DNA of 64,000 nucleotides from Pedobacter cryoconitis (GCF_003259615.1 NZ_QLLR01000008.1:90628-154627); one strand, 5' to 3'. Positions 17,438 to 27,523 are shown, numbered from the stretch's first letter. Notes: generated by a model not told the origin, from the sequence alone. Numbers and translations are program-made.

Positions 17438-18311
17438 CTAATTTATCATCGCCAGTGGTTAATAAATATTTACCATCCAGGCTCCAGCTTAGTTTATTGA
17501 TAGAATGGGTATGACCGTGGGTGCTTTTTTCAATACTCAGAATTTTGTAGAGTTTCAAATCATCACTGCCCCATAATTTAATACTTTTATCCTGGCTTAC
17601 CGTAGCGAAATAAGGCAGCGAAGGATGAAATGCAATTCCATAAACACTAAATAAATGTGCTGGAATGGTATGCTGAAGCTGATAATCAGGTAATGACCAG
17701 AAATTTAACTGCGCATCCCTTCCTCCTGAAATCAAGTATTTGCCATCAGGCGAATATTGAACGGAAGTAACCGGCAAACTGTGCTTTTCCAGAATATGGA
17801 GCAAGCTATAATCATGCAGATCATAAATACGGATAACACCATCTTTACAACCAAAAGCAGCCTGTAAACCATTCGCACTTACAGCAATTGCCCTGACTGT
17901 ATCGGCAGAAACCCTGATCCGGTAAAGTAAAGTAAAATCGGTCAATGACCATACCCCAACAGTACCATCTTCACTAGCCGTTAAAAATTCCTGTTTTGCC
18001 GGAATGGTTACCAGGTCAAATACAGGCTTTTCATGGGCCTGAAAAGTAGCCGTAACTATTTGCTTTTTCAGGTCAAATACACTCACCTCACCACTTCTCT
18101 GACCAACAAAAAGCAGGTCGTTATACTGATAAAGACTATAAACAGAGGTTTTTACCGGCATTAACACCTTTACAAAGGACATCTTTTCCAATGACCATTC
18201 TACTACACCTTTATCATTTCCGCCCGTAAAGAAAATACCGGCTGTACTGGAATTGGTTAAAGCATAAATGGGGTTTTGATGGCCGCTAAGCGATCTTAAA
18301 TGTTTCAGCAT
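17412..18311 (-). CDS. WD40 repeat protein
   Basis: A 299-aa beta-propeller protein made of about seven WD40 repeats, with recurrent GGRDAQLNFWSL, SQDKSIKLWG and TGDDKLVMVWEW ends. It has no signal peptide and no catalytic domain, so it is probably a cytoplasmic protein-interaction platform. It starts 2 bases after hisIE ends and is therefore likely the last gene of the histidine operon transcript. Nothing in it suggests a biosynthetic role. Confidence 0.85.
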   Translation of the reverse strand: MLKHLRSLSGHQNPIYALTNSSTAGIFFTGGNDKGVVEWSLEKMSFVKVLMPVKTSVYSLYQYNDLLFVGQRSGEVSVFDLKKQIVTATFQAHEKPVFDLVTIPAKQEFLTASEDGTVGVWSLTDFTLLYRIRVSADTVRAIAVSANGLQAAFGCKDGVIRIYDLHDYSLLHILEKHSLPVTSVQYSPDGKYLISGGRDAQLNFWSLPDYQLQHTIPAHLFSVYGIAFHPSLPYFATVSQDKSIKLWGSDDLKLYKILSIEKSTHGHTHSINKLSWSLDGKYLLTTGDDKLVMVWEWDL

Positions 18312-18313
18312 AA

Positions 18314-18901
18314 TTAACGGTGTCTGCCTTCCAGGTTTACCCCGATGTCGGCCAGTGTTTTACCTTTCTCTCTTAACAAAACTAATAAGTGGAAAATTAA
18401 ATCAGAACTCTCATTCACAAAGTCAACATCTGTCTCATTCAATGCTGCAATTACAGTTTCCACACCCTCTTCTCCAACTTTCTGTGCAATCTTGTTTAGC
18501 CCTTTTTTGCGGAGTTTATTGACATAAGATTCTTCTGTAGGATGATCATACCTGTCGTGAATAATTTTCTCCAGTTCAAAGATGAAATTCTGGTTGAAAT
18601 TAGTCTTAAAACAGCTTCTGCTTCCTGTATGACACGTTGGGCCTACCGGGGTAACTTTAATCAGGATGGTATCCTGATCACAATCAATATGCGTCTCTTT
18701 TACGTATAAAAAGTTGCCGCTTTCTTCTCCTTTAGTCCATAAACGGCTTTTAGAGCGGGAATAAAATGTTACTTTCCCTTCCTGCTGTGTTTTTGACCAG
18801 GCTTCCTGGTTCATATAACCCAACATTAACACTTCCAATGTTTGTATATCCTGGATAATTACAGGAACCAATCCATCGGTTTTTTCAAAATCTATAGTCA
18901 T
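18314..18901 (-). CDS. hisIE: HisIE: phosphoribosyl-AMP cyclohydrolase / phosphoribosyl-ATP pyrophosphatase
   Basis: The bifunctional 195-aa protein catalyses steps 2 and 3 of histidine synthesis. The N-terminal HisI domain contains the zinc/metal site ([12 protein letters not shown] and [12 protein letters not shown]). The C-terminal HisE domain contains [10 protein letters not shown] and [14 protein letters not shown]. The start overlaps hisF by 4 bases. Confidence 0.96.
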   Translation of the reverse strand: MTIDFEKTDGLVPVIIQDIQTLEVLMLGYMNQEAWSKTQQEGKVTFYSRSKSRLWTKGEESGNFLYVKETHIDCDQDTILIKVTPVGPTCHTGSRSCFKTNFNQNFIFELEKIIHDRYDHPTEESYVNKLRKKGLNKIAQKVGEEGVETVIAALNETDVDFVNESSDLIFHLLVLLREKGKTLADIGVNLEGRHR

Positions 18902-19653
18902 AACCTTACTGGTATGTTGTATTTTTTTAATTCGTTTTTCAGGTGGGGGATAGGGATTTCACCGAAATGAAAAACCGAAGCAGCTAAAGCCGCGTCCACG
19001 CCTGTTGTGGTAAAAACTTCTGTGAAGTGTTCAACTTTCCCGGCTCCGCCAGAAGCAATGACCGGAATATTGATCATTTTACTTATGCTATCTAAAAGCC
19101 TGCAATCGAAACCCTGTTTAGTGCCATCATGATCCATGGAAGTCAACAAGATTTCTCCCGCACCCAAATCCTCAGCTTGTTTAATCCAGCTTTCGGTTTC
19201 GATTTCTGTAATTAAGCGGCCTCCGTTCAAATGCACCATATTTCTGCCTGCTACTAATTTAGTATCTACTGCAATGACCACGAACTGTACGCCAAATATT
19301 TTGGCCAGATCAGCAATAAGCTGCGGGTTTTTAACAGCTGCCGAATTGATACTGATTTTATCAGCACCGGCATTCAATAAAGCTTCTGCATCGGCAATCT
19401 CTGTAATTCCACCACCAATGGTAAAAGGGATGTTGAGCTGTCTGGCAACCGATTTTACCATTTCAATCATCGTTTTACGACGCTCATGAGTAGCGGTAAT
19501 ATCCAGGAATACCAGTTCATCGGCACCTTGCTGCGCATACTGCCAGGCCAGTTCTACCGGATCTCCGGCATCTTTCAGATCCACAAAATTAACGCCTTTT
19601 ACAGTCCGGCCATCTTTGACATCCAGACATGGAATGATACGTTTGCTTAACAT
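18898..19653 (-). CDS. hisF: Imidazole glycerol phosphate synthase cyclase subunit HisF
   Basis: A 251-aa TIM barrel with [18 protein letters not shown] (catalytic Asp at the start), the phosphate loops TIGGGI and ASGGAG, and the second catalytic Asp in [11 protein letters not shown]. It uses ammonia from HisH to form imidazole glycerol phosphate and AICAR. It overlaps hisIE by 4 bases. Confidence 0.97.
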   Translation of the reverse strand: MLSKRIIPCLDVKDGRTVKGVNFVDLKDAGDPVELAWQYAQQGADELVFLDITATHERRKTMIEMVKSVARQLNIPFTIGGGITEIADAEALLNAGADKISINSAAVKNPQLIADLAKIFGVQFVVIAVDTKLVAGRNMVHLNGGRLITEIETESWIKQAEDLGAGEILLTSMDHDGTKQGFDCRLLDSISKMINIPVIASGGAGKVEHFTEVFTTTGVDAALAASVFHFGEIPIPHLKNELKKYNIPVRL

Positions 19654-19656
19654 CGA

Positions 19657-20406
19657 TTATAAAGAAGTCAAGGCTTTAAGATTCCATTCCTTAATCTCTT
19701 CAATAGAAATACGGTTTTCATAAATAGCCTTTCCAACTACGCAAGATCTGACTTCAAGCTTCGCCAGTTCTTCAATATCTTCCATTGAACTGATTCCACC
19801 CGATGCGATCAATTTGATAAACGGAGAATGTTCCAGTAATTTTTTATATAAATCCACAGCAGCACCACCTAATTTACCATCCTTATTAATATCAGTACAC
19901 AGGAATCTGAAAAAGCCTAACTGCAGACATTTATCAACATAATCCATTAATTTGATAGGTGAACTTTCCATCCATCCGGAATATTTGATCACTTCATCCA
20001 ACACATCAATCGCAATAACGATACGGTTGGCATAATCATATTTCTTACCCACTTCTTTGCTTAAATCGGCCAGGAAATCAGGATTGGTAATCGCCTGTGT
20101 GCCTACAATAACCCTGTGGATACCTGCATCAAGCAAATTGGTCACCTGTTCAATGGTACGGATACCACCGCCATACTGTACGCGCATTTCTGTTTTTTTG
20201 ATAATATCAAAAAGCTCAGCTTGATTACTAAAATCTCCTTTAGCACCATTTAAGTCAATAATATGTATGAATTCAGTACCGTTAGACTTGTAAGTCTCAA
20301 TCATTTCAGCAATTGATACATCATATACTGTCTTTTGGTTATAGTCACCTTCTCTGAGGCGGACAACTTTACCATCTAAAATATCTATAGCGGGGATAAT
20401 GTACAT
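19657..20406 (-). CDS. hisA: Phosphoribosyl-formimino-AICAR-phosphate isomerase HisA
   Basis: The 249-aa TIM barrel starts [21 protein letters not shown] with the catalytic Asp. The phosphate-binding repeats YGGGIRT and ASGGISS and the second acid (CTDINKDG) are present. It lies 3 bases upstream of hisF and 1 base downstream of hisH. Confidence 0.97.
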   Translation of the reverse strand: MYIIPAIDILDGKVVRLREGDYNQKTVYDVSIAEMIETYKSNGTEFIHIIDLNGAKGDFSNQAELFDIIKKTEMRVQYGGGIRTIEQVTNLLDAGIHRVIVGTQAITNPDFLADLSKEVGKKYDYANRIVIAIDVLDEVIKYSGWMESSPIKLMDYVDKCLQLGFFRFLCTDINKDGKLGGAAVDLYKKLLEHSPFIKLIASGGISSMEDIEELAKLEVRSCVVGKAIYENRISIEEIKEWNLKALTSL

Positions 20407-20407
20407 C

Positions 20408-21001
20408 TTATTGTTTTAAGTTAGAAAAGTTCAATAATAATTGTTCGCCTGCAGCGCCCGACTTTTCAGGGTGGAATTGTACCCCGTAAAAATTGTCTTT
20501 TTGTATAGCTGCAGAATATTGCAGGCCATACTCAGCAGTTGCTATTTCAAAAATAGCGTTATATTCAATAAAGTACGAATGCACAAAGTAAAATTGTGTC
20601 TGATTTTCAACACCTTCGAATAGTAAATTGTTTTTAATCTCTATATTATTCCATCCCATATGAGGGATTTTAATACCCAGATCTTTATCAAATAGTTTCG
20701 TTTCCAGCGGAATAATATTCATCAGCTGTGCATCCCCTTCCTGAGAATGTGCGGTAAGCAACTGCATCCCTACACAAATGCCCAGAACAGGTTTTTTAAG
20801 CTGTCTGATGGATTCTACCAATCCGGTTTGGTTTAGTTTCTCCATCGCAGCCCCTGCATGCCCTACGCCGGGAATAATGATATGAGAATACTGCTCAAAA
20901 TCCTGTTCCGTATTAATCATTCCATAACTGAGCCCCAGTCTGGATAAAGCAGAAGTCAGAGAGAAGATGTTTCCTGCACCGTAATTAACGATTCCTATCA
21001 T
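20408..21001 (-). CDS. hisH: Imidazole glycerol phosphate synthase glutamine amidotransferase HisH
   Basis: A 197-aa class I amidotransferase. The nucleophile Cys is in KPVLGICVGMQLL and the His-Glu pair is in VQFHPEKSG; the oxyanion-region NYGAGNI lies at the N terminus. It supplies ammonia to HisF. Confidence 0.97.
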   Translation of the reverse strand: MIGIVNYGAGNIFSLTSALSRLGLSYGMINTEQDFEQYSHIIIPGVGHAGAAMEKLNQTGLVESIRQLKKPVLGICVGMQLLTAHSQEGDAQLMNIIPLETKLFDKDLGIKIPHMGWNNIEIKNNLLFEGVENQTQFYFVHSYFIEYNAIFEIATAEYGLQYSAAIQKDNFYGVQFHPEKSGAAGEQLLLNFSNLKQ

Positions 21002-21002
21002 T

Positions 21003-22136
21003 TTATAACATTCCTTTGGTACTCGGTAAAACTAACTTTTCTGCGTCTCTTTTGATAGCCATTTTAATTGCTTTTGCAAAAGCCTTAAAGATCGCTTCAA
21101 TTTTGTGGTGTTCATTGTCGCCTTCAGCCTTAATATTAAGATTACATTTCGCTGCATCACTGAAAGACTTGAAGAAGTGATAAAACATTTCTGTGGGTAC
21201 GTCACCTACTTTTTCTCTTTTAAATTCTGCGTCCCATACAATCCAGTTTCTGCCCCCAAAATCAATAGCCACCTGCGCCAGGCAATCATCCATCGGTAAA
21301 CAGAAACCATAGCGTTCCAGGCCCAGTTTATTGCCTATAGCTTTGGCAAAAGCCTCACCCAATGCAATTCCGGTATCTTCCACAGTATGGTGTTCATCAA
21401 TATGTAAATCACCTTTAGCGCTGATATTTAAATCTATTGCGCCATGACGGGCAATTTGGTCAAGCATATGGTTAAAGAAATTCAACCCGGTTTCTATTTC
21501 CGCTTTTCCTGTTCCGTCCAGATTGATCTCTATCTCTATATCCGTTTCGTTGGTTTTTCTGATGTGGTGAAATTGTCTGCTTCCCGCACTCAGGAAAGTA
21601 TAAATATCCACCCAGTTCTGGGTTTGCAAAGCAATTACTGAAGTCAGTGTCTCCGCTTTATCCAGCATTTCTGCCGATCCCAATGAATCATTATTTCTTA
21701 ACCAGATTGCTTTTGCACCCAGGTTTTTAGCCAGCACGACATCATTAATACGGTCGCCAATTACAAAAGAACCAGCCAGATCATATTCACCAGTTAAAAA
21801 ATGCTGTAGTAAACCTGTATTTGGCTTACGGGTAGGGGCATTTTCATGGGCAAAGGTTTTATCAATGATCACCTCAGAAAAAACTACGCCTTCTCCTTCA
21901 AAAGTCTCCAGTATAAAATTGTGTACCGGCCAGAAGTTAGGTTCTGGGTGAGAATCAGTACCCAGACCATCCTGATTGGTCACCATAATCAATTCGAAAT
22001 CCAGTTCTGCGGCTATTTTAGCCATATAATACAAAGACCTCGGATAAAATTTAAGCTTTGAAAATGAATCAATTTGCTCATCTTCTGGTTCAGTGATCAG
22101 TGTGCCATCACGGTCTATGAAAAGTATCTTCTTCAT
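21003..22136 (-). CDS. hisB: HisB: histidinol-phosphatase / imidazoleglycerol-phosphate dehydratase
   Basis: The 377-aa fusion has an N-terminal HAD phosphatase ([13 protein letters not shown], then [12 protein letters not shown]) and a C-terminal dehydratase domain from about residue 190 with the metal-binding [14 protein letters not shown] and [12 protein letters not shown] motifs. It catalyses steps 6 and 8 of the pathway, so no separate hisN is needed. Confidence 0.97.
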   Translation of the reverse strand: MKKILFIDRDGTLITEPEDEQIDSFSKLKFYPRSLYYMAKIAAELDFELIMVTNQDGLGTDSHPEPNFWPVHNFILETFEGEGVVFSEVIIDKTFAHENAPTRKPNTGLLQHFLTGEYDLAGSFVIGDRINDVVLAKNLGAKAIWLRNNDSLGSAEMLDKAETLTSVIALQTQNWVDIYTFLSAGSRQFHHIRKTNETDIEIEINLDGTGKAEIETGLNFFNHMLDQIARHGAIDLNISAKGDLHIDEHHTVEDTGIALGEAFAKAIGNKLGLERYGFCLPMDDCLAQVAIDFGGRNWIVWDAEFKREKVGDVPTEMFYHFFKSFSDAAKCNLNIKAEGDNEHHKIEAIFKAFAKAIKMAIKRDAEKLVLPSTKGML

Positions 22137-22138
22137 GG

Positions 22139-23185
22139 TTAGTTGGTTAACGATTTTAAAGCGGATATTAGTATTTCATTTTCTGCAGGTGTACCTACAG
22201 TAATTCTCAAACAACCCTCACAAAGGGTTACTTTTGCACGGTTACGAACAATGATGCCGCGGTCTACCAAAGCATCATAAGTGCCATTGGCATCGGCTAC
22301 TTCCACCAGGATAAAGTTTGCATCAGAAGGATAAACCTTTTGAACCAGTGGTAAATCCAACAGTAATTTTGCTAGATGTTCCCTTTCTGCCACCGTAGTT
22401 TTTATCCAGTCATTCACCTGCCCGATATTCTGAAGGGCAGCTAAAGCCAGGTCCTGCGTAGATTGACTGATATTGTAAGGTGCTTTCACCTTATTCAGAA
22501 TGTCAATAATAATGCTGGATGCAAAAGCCATTCCCAAACGTAAGCCTGCAAGTCCCCAGGCTTTTGAAAAAGTCTGTAGAACGACAAGGTGCGGATATTC
22601 AGTTAATTCCTGGATGAAAGTACGTTGTTTCGCAAAATTGATATAAGCCTCATCAATCACCACCAGTCCATTAAAATTGGCCAGTATAGTTTCTATATCC
22701 GTGCGGACGATAGAATTTCCGGTCGGGTTATTAGGAGAGCAGATAAAAATCAGCTTCGTATTTGCATCAATTGCCTCTGCTATTCCTTCCAGATCTAATT
22801 GGAAATTTGGCAATAAATTCACTTTACGGATTTCTACGTCATTAATATTTGCAGAAACCTCATACATCCCATAAGTAGGCGGAAGGATGATCACATTGTC
22901 TTTTCCCGGATTACAAAAAGCACGGAATAAAAGATCTATAGCTTCATCGCTACCATTTCCCAGGAAAGTATTTTCAATCGGAACACCTTTGATTTTACTC
23001 AGCGCATCCTTCAGATCCAGTTGTAAAGGATCAGGATAACGGTTAAAATTTTCTGGTAACGGTGAGCCGTAACTATTTTCATTGGCATCTAAAAACACAC
23101 TCGCCTGACCTTTGTACTCGTCTCTTGCTGTAGAATAGGGGCGAAGGGTTTTGATGTTTTCGCGTTGTAGGTTTTTAATATCCAT
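22139..23185 (-). CDS. hisC: Histidinol-phosphate aminotransferase HisC
   Basis: A 348-aa fold-type I PLP aminotransferase. It shows [25 protein letters not shown] and the PLP lysine in [19 protein letters not shown]. It lies 2 bases upstream of hisB and overlaps the 3' end of hisD by 11 bases. Confidence 0.96.
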   Translation of the reverse strand: MDIKNLQRENIKTLRPYSTARDEYKGQASVFLDANENSYGSPLPENFNRYPDPLQLDLKDALSKIKGVPIENTFLGNGSDEAIDLLFRAFCNPGKDNVIILPPTYGMYEVSANINDVEIRKVNLLPNFQLDLEGIAEAIDANTKLIFICSPNNPTGNSIVRTDIETILANFNGLVVIDEAYINFAKQRTFIQELTEYPHLVVLQTFSKAWGLAGLRLGMAFASSIIIDILNKVKAPYNISQSTQDLALAALQNIGQVNDWIKTTVAEREHLAKLLLDLPLVQKVYPSDANFILVEVADANGTYDALVDRGIIVRNRAKVTLCEGCLRITVGTPAENEILISALKSLTN

Positions 23186-24473
23186 CTGATGATTTTAAAC
23201 GAATGGTGATTGCATTTTTGTGTGCTTGAAGCCCTTCTGCGGCCGCAAGAATTTCTACAGTCGGGCCAATGGCCTTCAAGCCTTCCGGACTGATCTGCTG
23301 AAAAGTAATTTTTTTAATAAAAGAATCGGTTGAAACACCCGAATACGCTTTGGCGAAACCACTGGTTGGTAAAGTATGGTTTGTACCTGAAGCATAATCT
23401 CCGGCGCTTTCAGGAGTCAGGTTACCTAAAAATACAGAACCTGCGTTGATGATTTGCGGAATGAGTTCCTGAAAAGTATCCGTAGCCAGGATCAAGTGTT
23501 CAGGTGCATAAGCATTACTGAAAGCCATGGCCTGTGTTTTATCCGCTACCAGTACGGCATAAGAATTCGAAATGGCCTGCGCAGCGATGTCTTTTCTTGG
23601 TAAATCATTGAGCTGTAATTCAATTTGGCTCAGCGTTTCAGTAATCAGTGTTTCTGAAGTAGAGATCAGGATGGCCTGGCTATCAGTGCCATGTTCGGCC
23701 TGAGCTAAAAGATCGGAAGCGACAAAAGCCGGGTTAGCAGTTTCATCAGCAAAAACCAATACTTCTGAAGGGCCTGCAGGCATATCAATTGCAGTGATTC
23801 CTGAAGCCAGTACCTGCTGTTTTGCCTGGGTTACATACCGGTTTCCCGGGCCGAAAATCTTGTAAACTTTAGGTACGGTTGCTGTGCCGAAAGCCATTGC
23901 GGCGATCGCTTGTGCACCACCCGCCAGGTAAATCTTTTCTATCCCTAAAAGCTGTGCACAGTAGGCCAGGTAACAATTGGTTTTGCCGTCCTTTTGTGGG
24001 GGAGAACATACTACAATTTCCTGGCAGCCTGCCAAAGTTGCGGGGGTAGCCAACATTAAAAAAGTGCTGGGTAAAACTGCCGTTCCGCCCGGGATATACA
24101 GACCCACACGTTCTATTGCCCTGGACTCCCGCCAGCAGGAAACTCCCGGCATGGTTTCAACTTTAGCTTCTTTGTAAAGCTGTGCCGCGTGGAATTTTCT
24201 GATGTTCGCATAAGCCGTATCAATAGCAGCTTTGGCTTCAGCAGGAATGGTAGAGGCAATCTTTCCAATCTCTTCTTTTTCGATGAAAAGTTGTTCCAGG
24301 TTTACCTTGTCAAATTGTACGGCATAGCTTTTCAGGGCTTTATCTCCATCCGCTTTGACCTGTGCAATGATCTCTTTTACGCTTTCTGCAATGCTTGCAT
24401 CATCAGCGAGTTGTCTCAAACAGAGTTCTTCAATATTCTGTTCAGATAAATCAGTATACTTATAGAGTTTCAT
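23175..24473 (-). CDS. hisD: Histidinol dehydrogenase HisD
   Basis: A 432-aa zinc-dependent enzyme catalysing the last two oxidations to histidine. Family landmarks are ERVGLYIPGGTAVLPST, VYKIFGPGNRYVTQAK, DMPAGPSEVLVFAD, AQAEHGTDSQ and the catalytic Glu/His segment NAYAPEHLIL. It is preceded by a 153-bp spacer with a long hairpin. Confidence 0.97.
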   Translation of the reverse strand: MKLYKYTDLSEQNIEELCLRQLADDASIAESVKEIIAQVKADGDKALKSYAVQFDKVNLEQLFIEKEEIGKIASTIPAEAKAAIDTAYANIRKFHAAQLYKEAKVETMPGVSCWRESRAIERVGLYIPGGTAVLPSTFLMLATPATLAGCQEIVVCSPPQKDGKTNCYLAYCAQLLGIEKIYLAGGAQAIAAMAFGTATVPKVYKIFGPGNRYVTQAKQQVLASGITAIDMPAGPSEVLVFADETANPAFVASDLLAQAEHGTDSQAILISTSETLITETLSQIELQLNDLPRKDIAAQAISNSYAVLVADKTQAMAFSNAYAPEHLILATDTFQELIPQIINAGSVFLGNLTPESAGDYASGTNHTLPTSGFAKAYSGVSTDSFIKKITFQQISPEGLKAIGPTVEILAAAEGLQAHKNAITIRLKSSDGY

Positions 24474-24507
24474 CAGTTAAATATTTTTTTTCAATGGTGA
24501 TGAAGCT

Positions 24508-24552
24508 TGCATGAGCTTGTGCATTGTTGTTTGGTAGCTGTAAGCTCATGCA
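24508..24552 (-). other. Inverted repeat in the hisG-hisD spacer
   Basis: A perfect 11-bp inverted repeat (24508-24518 with 24542-24552) with a 23-base loop lies in the 153-bp spacer, the only sizeable gap inside the his operon. On the transcribed minus strand no U-tract follows, so it is not an intrinsic terminator. It may affect mRNA stability, processing or hisD translation. Confidence 0.5.
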
Positions 24553-24626
24553 GGGTTCAATGTTTTACGTTTTTATGTTAACCAATAGTTAACGTTAAAA
24601 AGATATTTATGGATTAAAAGCGTGGC

Positions 24627-25478
24627 TTAGGAGATGATCTTTTCGATCGGCATCACCACAATTCCTTCAGCACCAGCAGCTTTCAGACTGTTGATCTTTT
24701 CCCAGAAATCCTGTTCCGCAATAACCGAGTGCACTGCTACCCAATCTTCTTCGAAAAGAGGTACAATCGTCGGACTTTTAACTCCCGGCAATAAGCTCAC
24801 CACTTTTTCAAGATTTGATTTTGCAACATTCAGTACCACATATTTTGTTTCCTTGGCACGTAATACCGAACGGATTCTTTGCAGTAATTCAATGACATCT
24901 TCATTCAGTTCCATGCCTTTACTGGCAATCAGGACAGCTTCAGATTTCATCACTTCACCGAAAGGTTTCAGACCATTACTTTTTAAAGTTCCGCCTGTAG
25001 AAACGATGTCGCAGATTGCGTCACTCAATCCAAGGCCGGGGCCGATTTCTACTGATCCTGAAATAGTGCGGACTACAGCATTTACATTGTTATCATCCAG
25101 ATATTTCTGAAGAATTACAGGGTAAGAAGTAGCAATTGCTTTACCTTCCAGTCCGCTCACATCAGTGATGTCGCTTTCGTTCGGAACAGCAATTTTAAGG
25201 GTACATTTTCCAAAACCTAACTTTTGAAGATAGTTAACATCAGCATTTACTTCTGTGATTACATTTTCACCAACAATACCCAGATCGGCAATGCCATCCT
25301 GAACATATTCCGGAATGTCATCGTCTCTCAGAAATAGAATTTCTAAAGGGAAATTAGTAACTGTTGATATCAGGGAGCTTTTGTAGTTTTCGAATGATAG
25401 ACCACAATTTTTAAGAATCTCTACGGATTTTTCGTTTAGCCTTCCAGATTTCTGGATAGCAATTTTAAGTGTTTTCAA
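24627..25478 (-). CDS. hisG: ATP phosphoribosyltransferase HisG, long form
   Basis: The first enzyme of histidine synthesis, 283 aa. It opens KTLKIAIQKSGRL and contains DLGIVGENVI, the PRPP-binding region AICDIVSTGGTL and a C-terminal ACT-like regulatory domain, so it is the HisZ-independent, histidine-feedback long form. I place the start at a TTG codon (25478) because the homologous region begins right there; an earlier TTG at 25523 would add 15 low-complexity residues. It is the first structural gene of the operon. Confidence 0.93.
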   Translation of the reverse strand: MKTLKIAIQKSGRLNEKSVEILKNCGLSFENYKSSLISTVTNFPLEILFLRDDDIPEYVQDGIADLGIVGENVITEVNADVNYLQKLGFGKCTLKIAVPNESDITDVSGLEGKAIATSYPVILQKYLDDNNVNAVVRTISGSVEIGPGLGLSDAICDIVSTGGTLKSNGLKPFGEVMKSEAVLIASKGMELNEDVIELLQRIRSVLRAKETKYVVLNVAKSNLEKVVSLLPGVKSPTIVPLFEEDWVAVHSVIAEQDFWEKINSLKAAGAEGIVVMPIEKIIS

Positions 25479-25523
25479 TTGATTGAAATTATTGAATGAA
25501 ACAGGAAAATAATTCGGAAACAA

Positions 25524-25540
25524 GTTTTGAAGTACAAAAC
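25524..25540 (-). terminator. Weak hairpin between his leader peptide and hisG, candidate attenuator stem
   Basis: On the minus strand, GTTTTG pairs with CAAAAC across a 5-base loop, followed by TTGTTT. It is short and AT-rich, so alone it is a poor terminator. It is listed because it is the best terminator-like element between the His-rich leader and hisG. Confidence 0.25.
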
Positions 25541-25549
25541 ATTACATAT

Positions 25550-25606
25550 CTATCGCCATAACTGGCGATGGTACAAATGTGAGTGATGGTTCAAAATATT
25601 GTTCAT
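25550..25606 (-). CDS. hisL: Putative his operon leader peptide (attenuator)
   Basis: An 18-codon ORF reading MNNILNHHSHLYHRQLWR then TAG lies between the predicted his promoter and hisG. Four of 18 residues are His, including a His-His pair, far above chance for a random short ORF. A hairpin (ATCGCCA with TGGCGAT, 25552-25569) covers its last codons. This arrangement matches transcription attenuation control, in which ribosome stalling at His codons changes leader RNA folding. What is seen is the ORF and its position; attenuation itself is inferred. Confidence 0.6.
   Translation of the reverse strand: MNNILNHHSHLYHRQLWR
25552..25569 (-). promoter_or_regulatory. Hairpin within the his leader
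   Basis: A perfect 7-bp stem with a 4-base loop overlaps the last six codons and stop of the His-rich leader ORF. It is a candidate pause or anti-terminator element. Confidence 0.45.
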
Positions 25607-25649
25607 AATTTATGTCTCTATTCAATAATGCGTTGCACACTGAGTAGCA

Positions 25650-25679
25650 CAAATATATAGATAGAATTGACAAATCAAA
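25650..25679 (-). promoter_or_regulatory. Promoter of the histidine operon
   Basis: On the minus strand, TTTG (25679-25676), an 18-base spacer and TATATTTG (25657-25650) match the Bacteroidota promoter pattern TTTG-N19-TAnnTTTG closely. Transcription would start near 25643, about 37 bases before the leader-peptide ATG. Confidence 0.65.
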
Positions 25680-25756
25680 AATATATGGCATTTTATTTGA
25701 TCGACATGGGTATACAGCATAAAAACAAAGCTGAATTTAATTAAAGAACGCTCATT

Positions 25757-27334
25757 TTGAAAAAAGCAGTAACCCTTATTTTACCCCTTTGCATCTTCTT
25801 ATCGTCCTGCAACTGGTTTAAAACTACGCCAGAGGTCGGTGTCATCTTATCAGAACATTTTAAGAATAAACTTTATAAAGATTTTGATACCGCGGCTTAT
25901 CATGTAGTTTTTAACCGTCACCTTGATTCTTTACAGTCTAAATTAAGTAATCCTAAAGTAATTAGTAATTTTTATGCGAATGATGAGCGTAAAAATCTGC
26001 TGGTTACCCGTTTTTTTATTAATGGGGAATTAGATACCCTGAAAAATTACCTGGAAAATAGTAAAGCGCATGGATTTAATCCTGAAATATTTAAATATAA
26101 AGACCTGGACCAGGCTTTAGCCGCTTTAACTGCCAATAATTTTAAAACTATCAGTGAATTATATCCTGTACTGGCTGATCTGGAGTTGTTTACCGCTTCC
26201 TCTTTGCTGAAGTATGATACTTTTATTGGGTATGGCAGTGTCAATCCGAAAAAAGTATTAAACAGGTATTATGTCACGACCAGCAGACCAGACAGCGCGG
26301 TAATGAATCAGGTTTTAGAGACAAAAAGTCTGGCTAAACTATTAAAAGATATTCAGCCTGCCGGTGAAAACTATAAAGTATTACAAGCAGCGCTGGCCAG
26401 CCTTGAAAAAGATCCTTCCCGTAATGCAGTAGCTATTAAAGCGATTGAAGTGAATATGGAAAGAGCCAGGTGGAAAATTCCCGGATTAAGCTCAGAATAT
26501 GTAGAAGTTAATATTCCTGATTTTTCCCTGACCTGGTTTAAAGAGAAGGATACAGTAACCCATATGAAGGTTTGTGTAGGTGCCAGACGCGAAAAAGCTT
26601 TTGAAGAGAAGCAGAAAATCTATGCAAAAACCCATTCATTGGATGATAAACCAAAAAATCACCAGACACCAATTTTGTTAAGTAAGTTTAGTGCGATTGA
26701 GGTGAACCCTGTCTGGAATATCCCGGTGAGCATTGCCAAGAACGAAATTTATAACCAGGCCAGAAGAGATCCATATTATTTATCAAATAATAACATGAAG
26801 GTCTATTACAAAGGTAAACTGGTTAATGATACGGATACTATTCAATGGGAAAAGTACTCCAGAGAGAACCTGCCATTCCAATTTAAACAAGGCTCGGGGT
26901 CAGGAAATGCACTGGGTAAGTTCAAATTTATGTTTGATAATGGTGCAAGTATCTATTTGCATGATACTAATAATAAATCGGCATTTAACTCAACCAGCCG
27001 CGCAATCAGCCATGGTTGTGTGCGGGTAGAAAGACCTTTGGAGTTTGCACAGAAAATGGTACATAATAATGCAGAATATGATCAGTTAAGAATGGAAGTC
27101 AACTTACCGCCTGTAGATACTACGAAAATGGGCATTTACAGAAAAAAGCTGGCGAAAAAAGCAGATACCCTGAATGTATTTCAATTGAAACCGAAATGGT
27201 TTGGCACCAGGAAAAATATCTCTGTGTTTATCAATTATAAAACTGCCTGGGCCGAAAATGGAAAAATTGAATATCGCAATGATGTTTATGGCCTGGATGA
27301 CGCATTGTATGCTGCAATGAAAAAATACCTGTAA
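25757..27334 (+). CDS. L,D-transpeptidase (YkuD/YcbB-like), lipoprotein
   Basis: The 525-aa protein has a lipoprotein signal (LILPLCIFLSSCNWF), an N-terminal helical region, and a YkuD catalytic domain from about residue 250 with the active-site motif AISHGCVRVERP (Cys ~420). The layout follows YcbB/LdtD-type enzymes, which make 3-3 cross-links in peptidoglycan or attach proteins to it. The start is a TTG codon; no ATG precedes the signal sequence in frame. The gene is divergent from the his operon. Confidence 0.88.
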   Translation: MKKAVTLILPLCIFLSSCNWFKTTPEVGVILSEHFKNKLYKDFDTAAYHVVFNRHLDSLQSKLSNPKVISNFYANDERKNLLVTRFFINGELDTLKNYLENSKAHGFNPEIFKYKDLDQALAALTANNFKTISELYPVLADLELFTASSLLKYDTFIGYGSVNPKKVLNRYYVTTSRPDSAVMNQVLETKSLAKLLKDIQPAGENYKVLQAALASLEKDPSRNAVAIKAIEVNMERARWKIPGLSSEYVEVNIPDFSLTWFKEKDTVTHMKVCVGARREKAFEEKQKIYAKTHSLDDKPKNHQTPILLSKFSAIEVNPVWNIPVSIAKNEIYNQARRDPYYLSNNNMKVYYKGKLVNDTDTIQWEKYSRENLPFQFKQGSGSGNALGKFKFMFDNGASIYLHDTNNKSAFNSTSRAISHGCVRVERPLEFAQKMVHNNAEYDQLRMEVNLPPVDTTKMGIYRKKLAKKADTLNVFQLKPKWFGTRKNISVFINYKTAWAENGKIEYRNDVYGLDDALYAAMKKYL

Positions 27335-27354
27335 AATTTACTGAGGAATACTTT

Positions 27355-27379
27355 ACGGCCTGCTTTTATAGCGGGCCGT
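27355..27379 (+). terminator. Hairpin after the L,D-transpeptidase gene
   Basis: A 9-bp GC-rich stem (27355-27363 with 27371-27379, one G-U pair) with a 7-base loop lies 20 bases after the stop. It lacks a T-tract, so it may be a weak or factor-assisted terminator. Confidence 0.45.
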
Positions 27380-27523
27380 ATATCTGTATAGTAGACTCGT
27401 AACCTGGTCAATACCTGTTCATCTATTAGTTCTCCTTTAGGAAAAAGAGCTTTTTTTTGTGCCGGTTCAAATTCTATTCTTTGGAAATTTCTGTTTTTTA
27501 CCGAATGATTGTAATTAAATTTA

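Noticed and set aside
24474..24626. Short minus-strand ORF (about 29 codons) spanning the hisG-hisD spacer, considered as a second leader peptide
   Set aside because: It has only one His codon and runs into hisD out of frame; no sign of selection.
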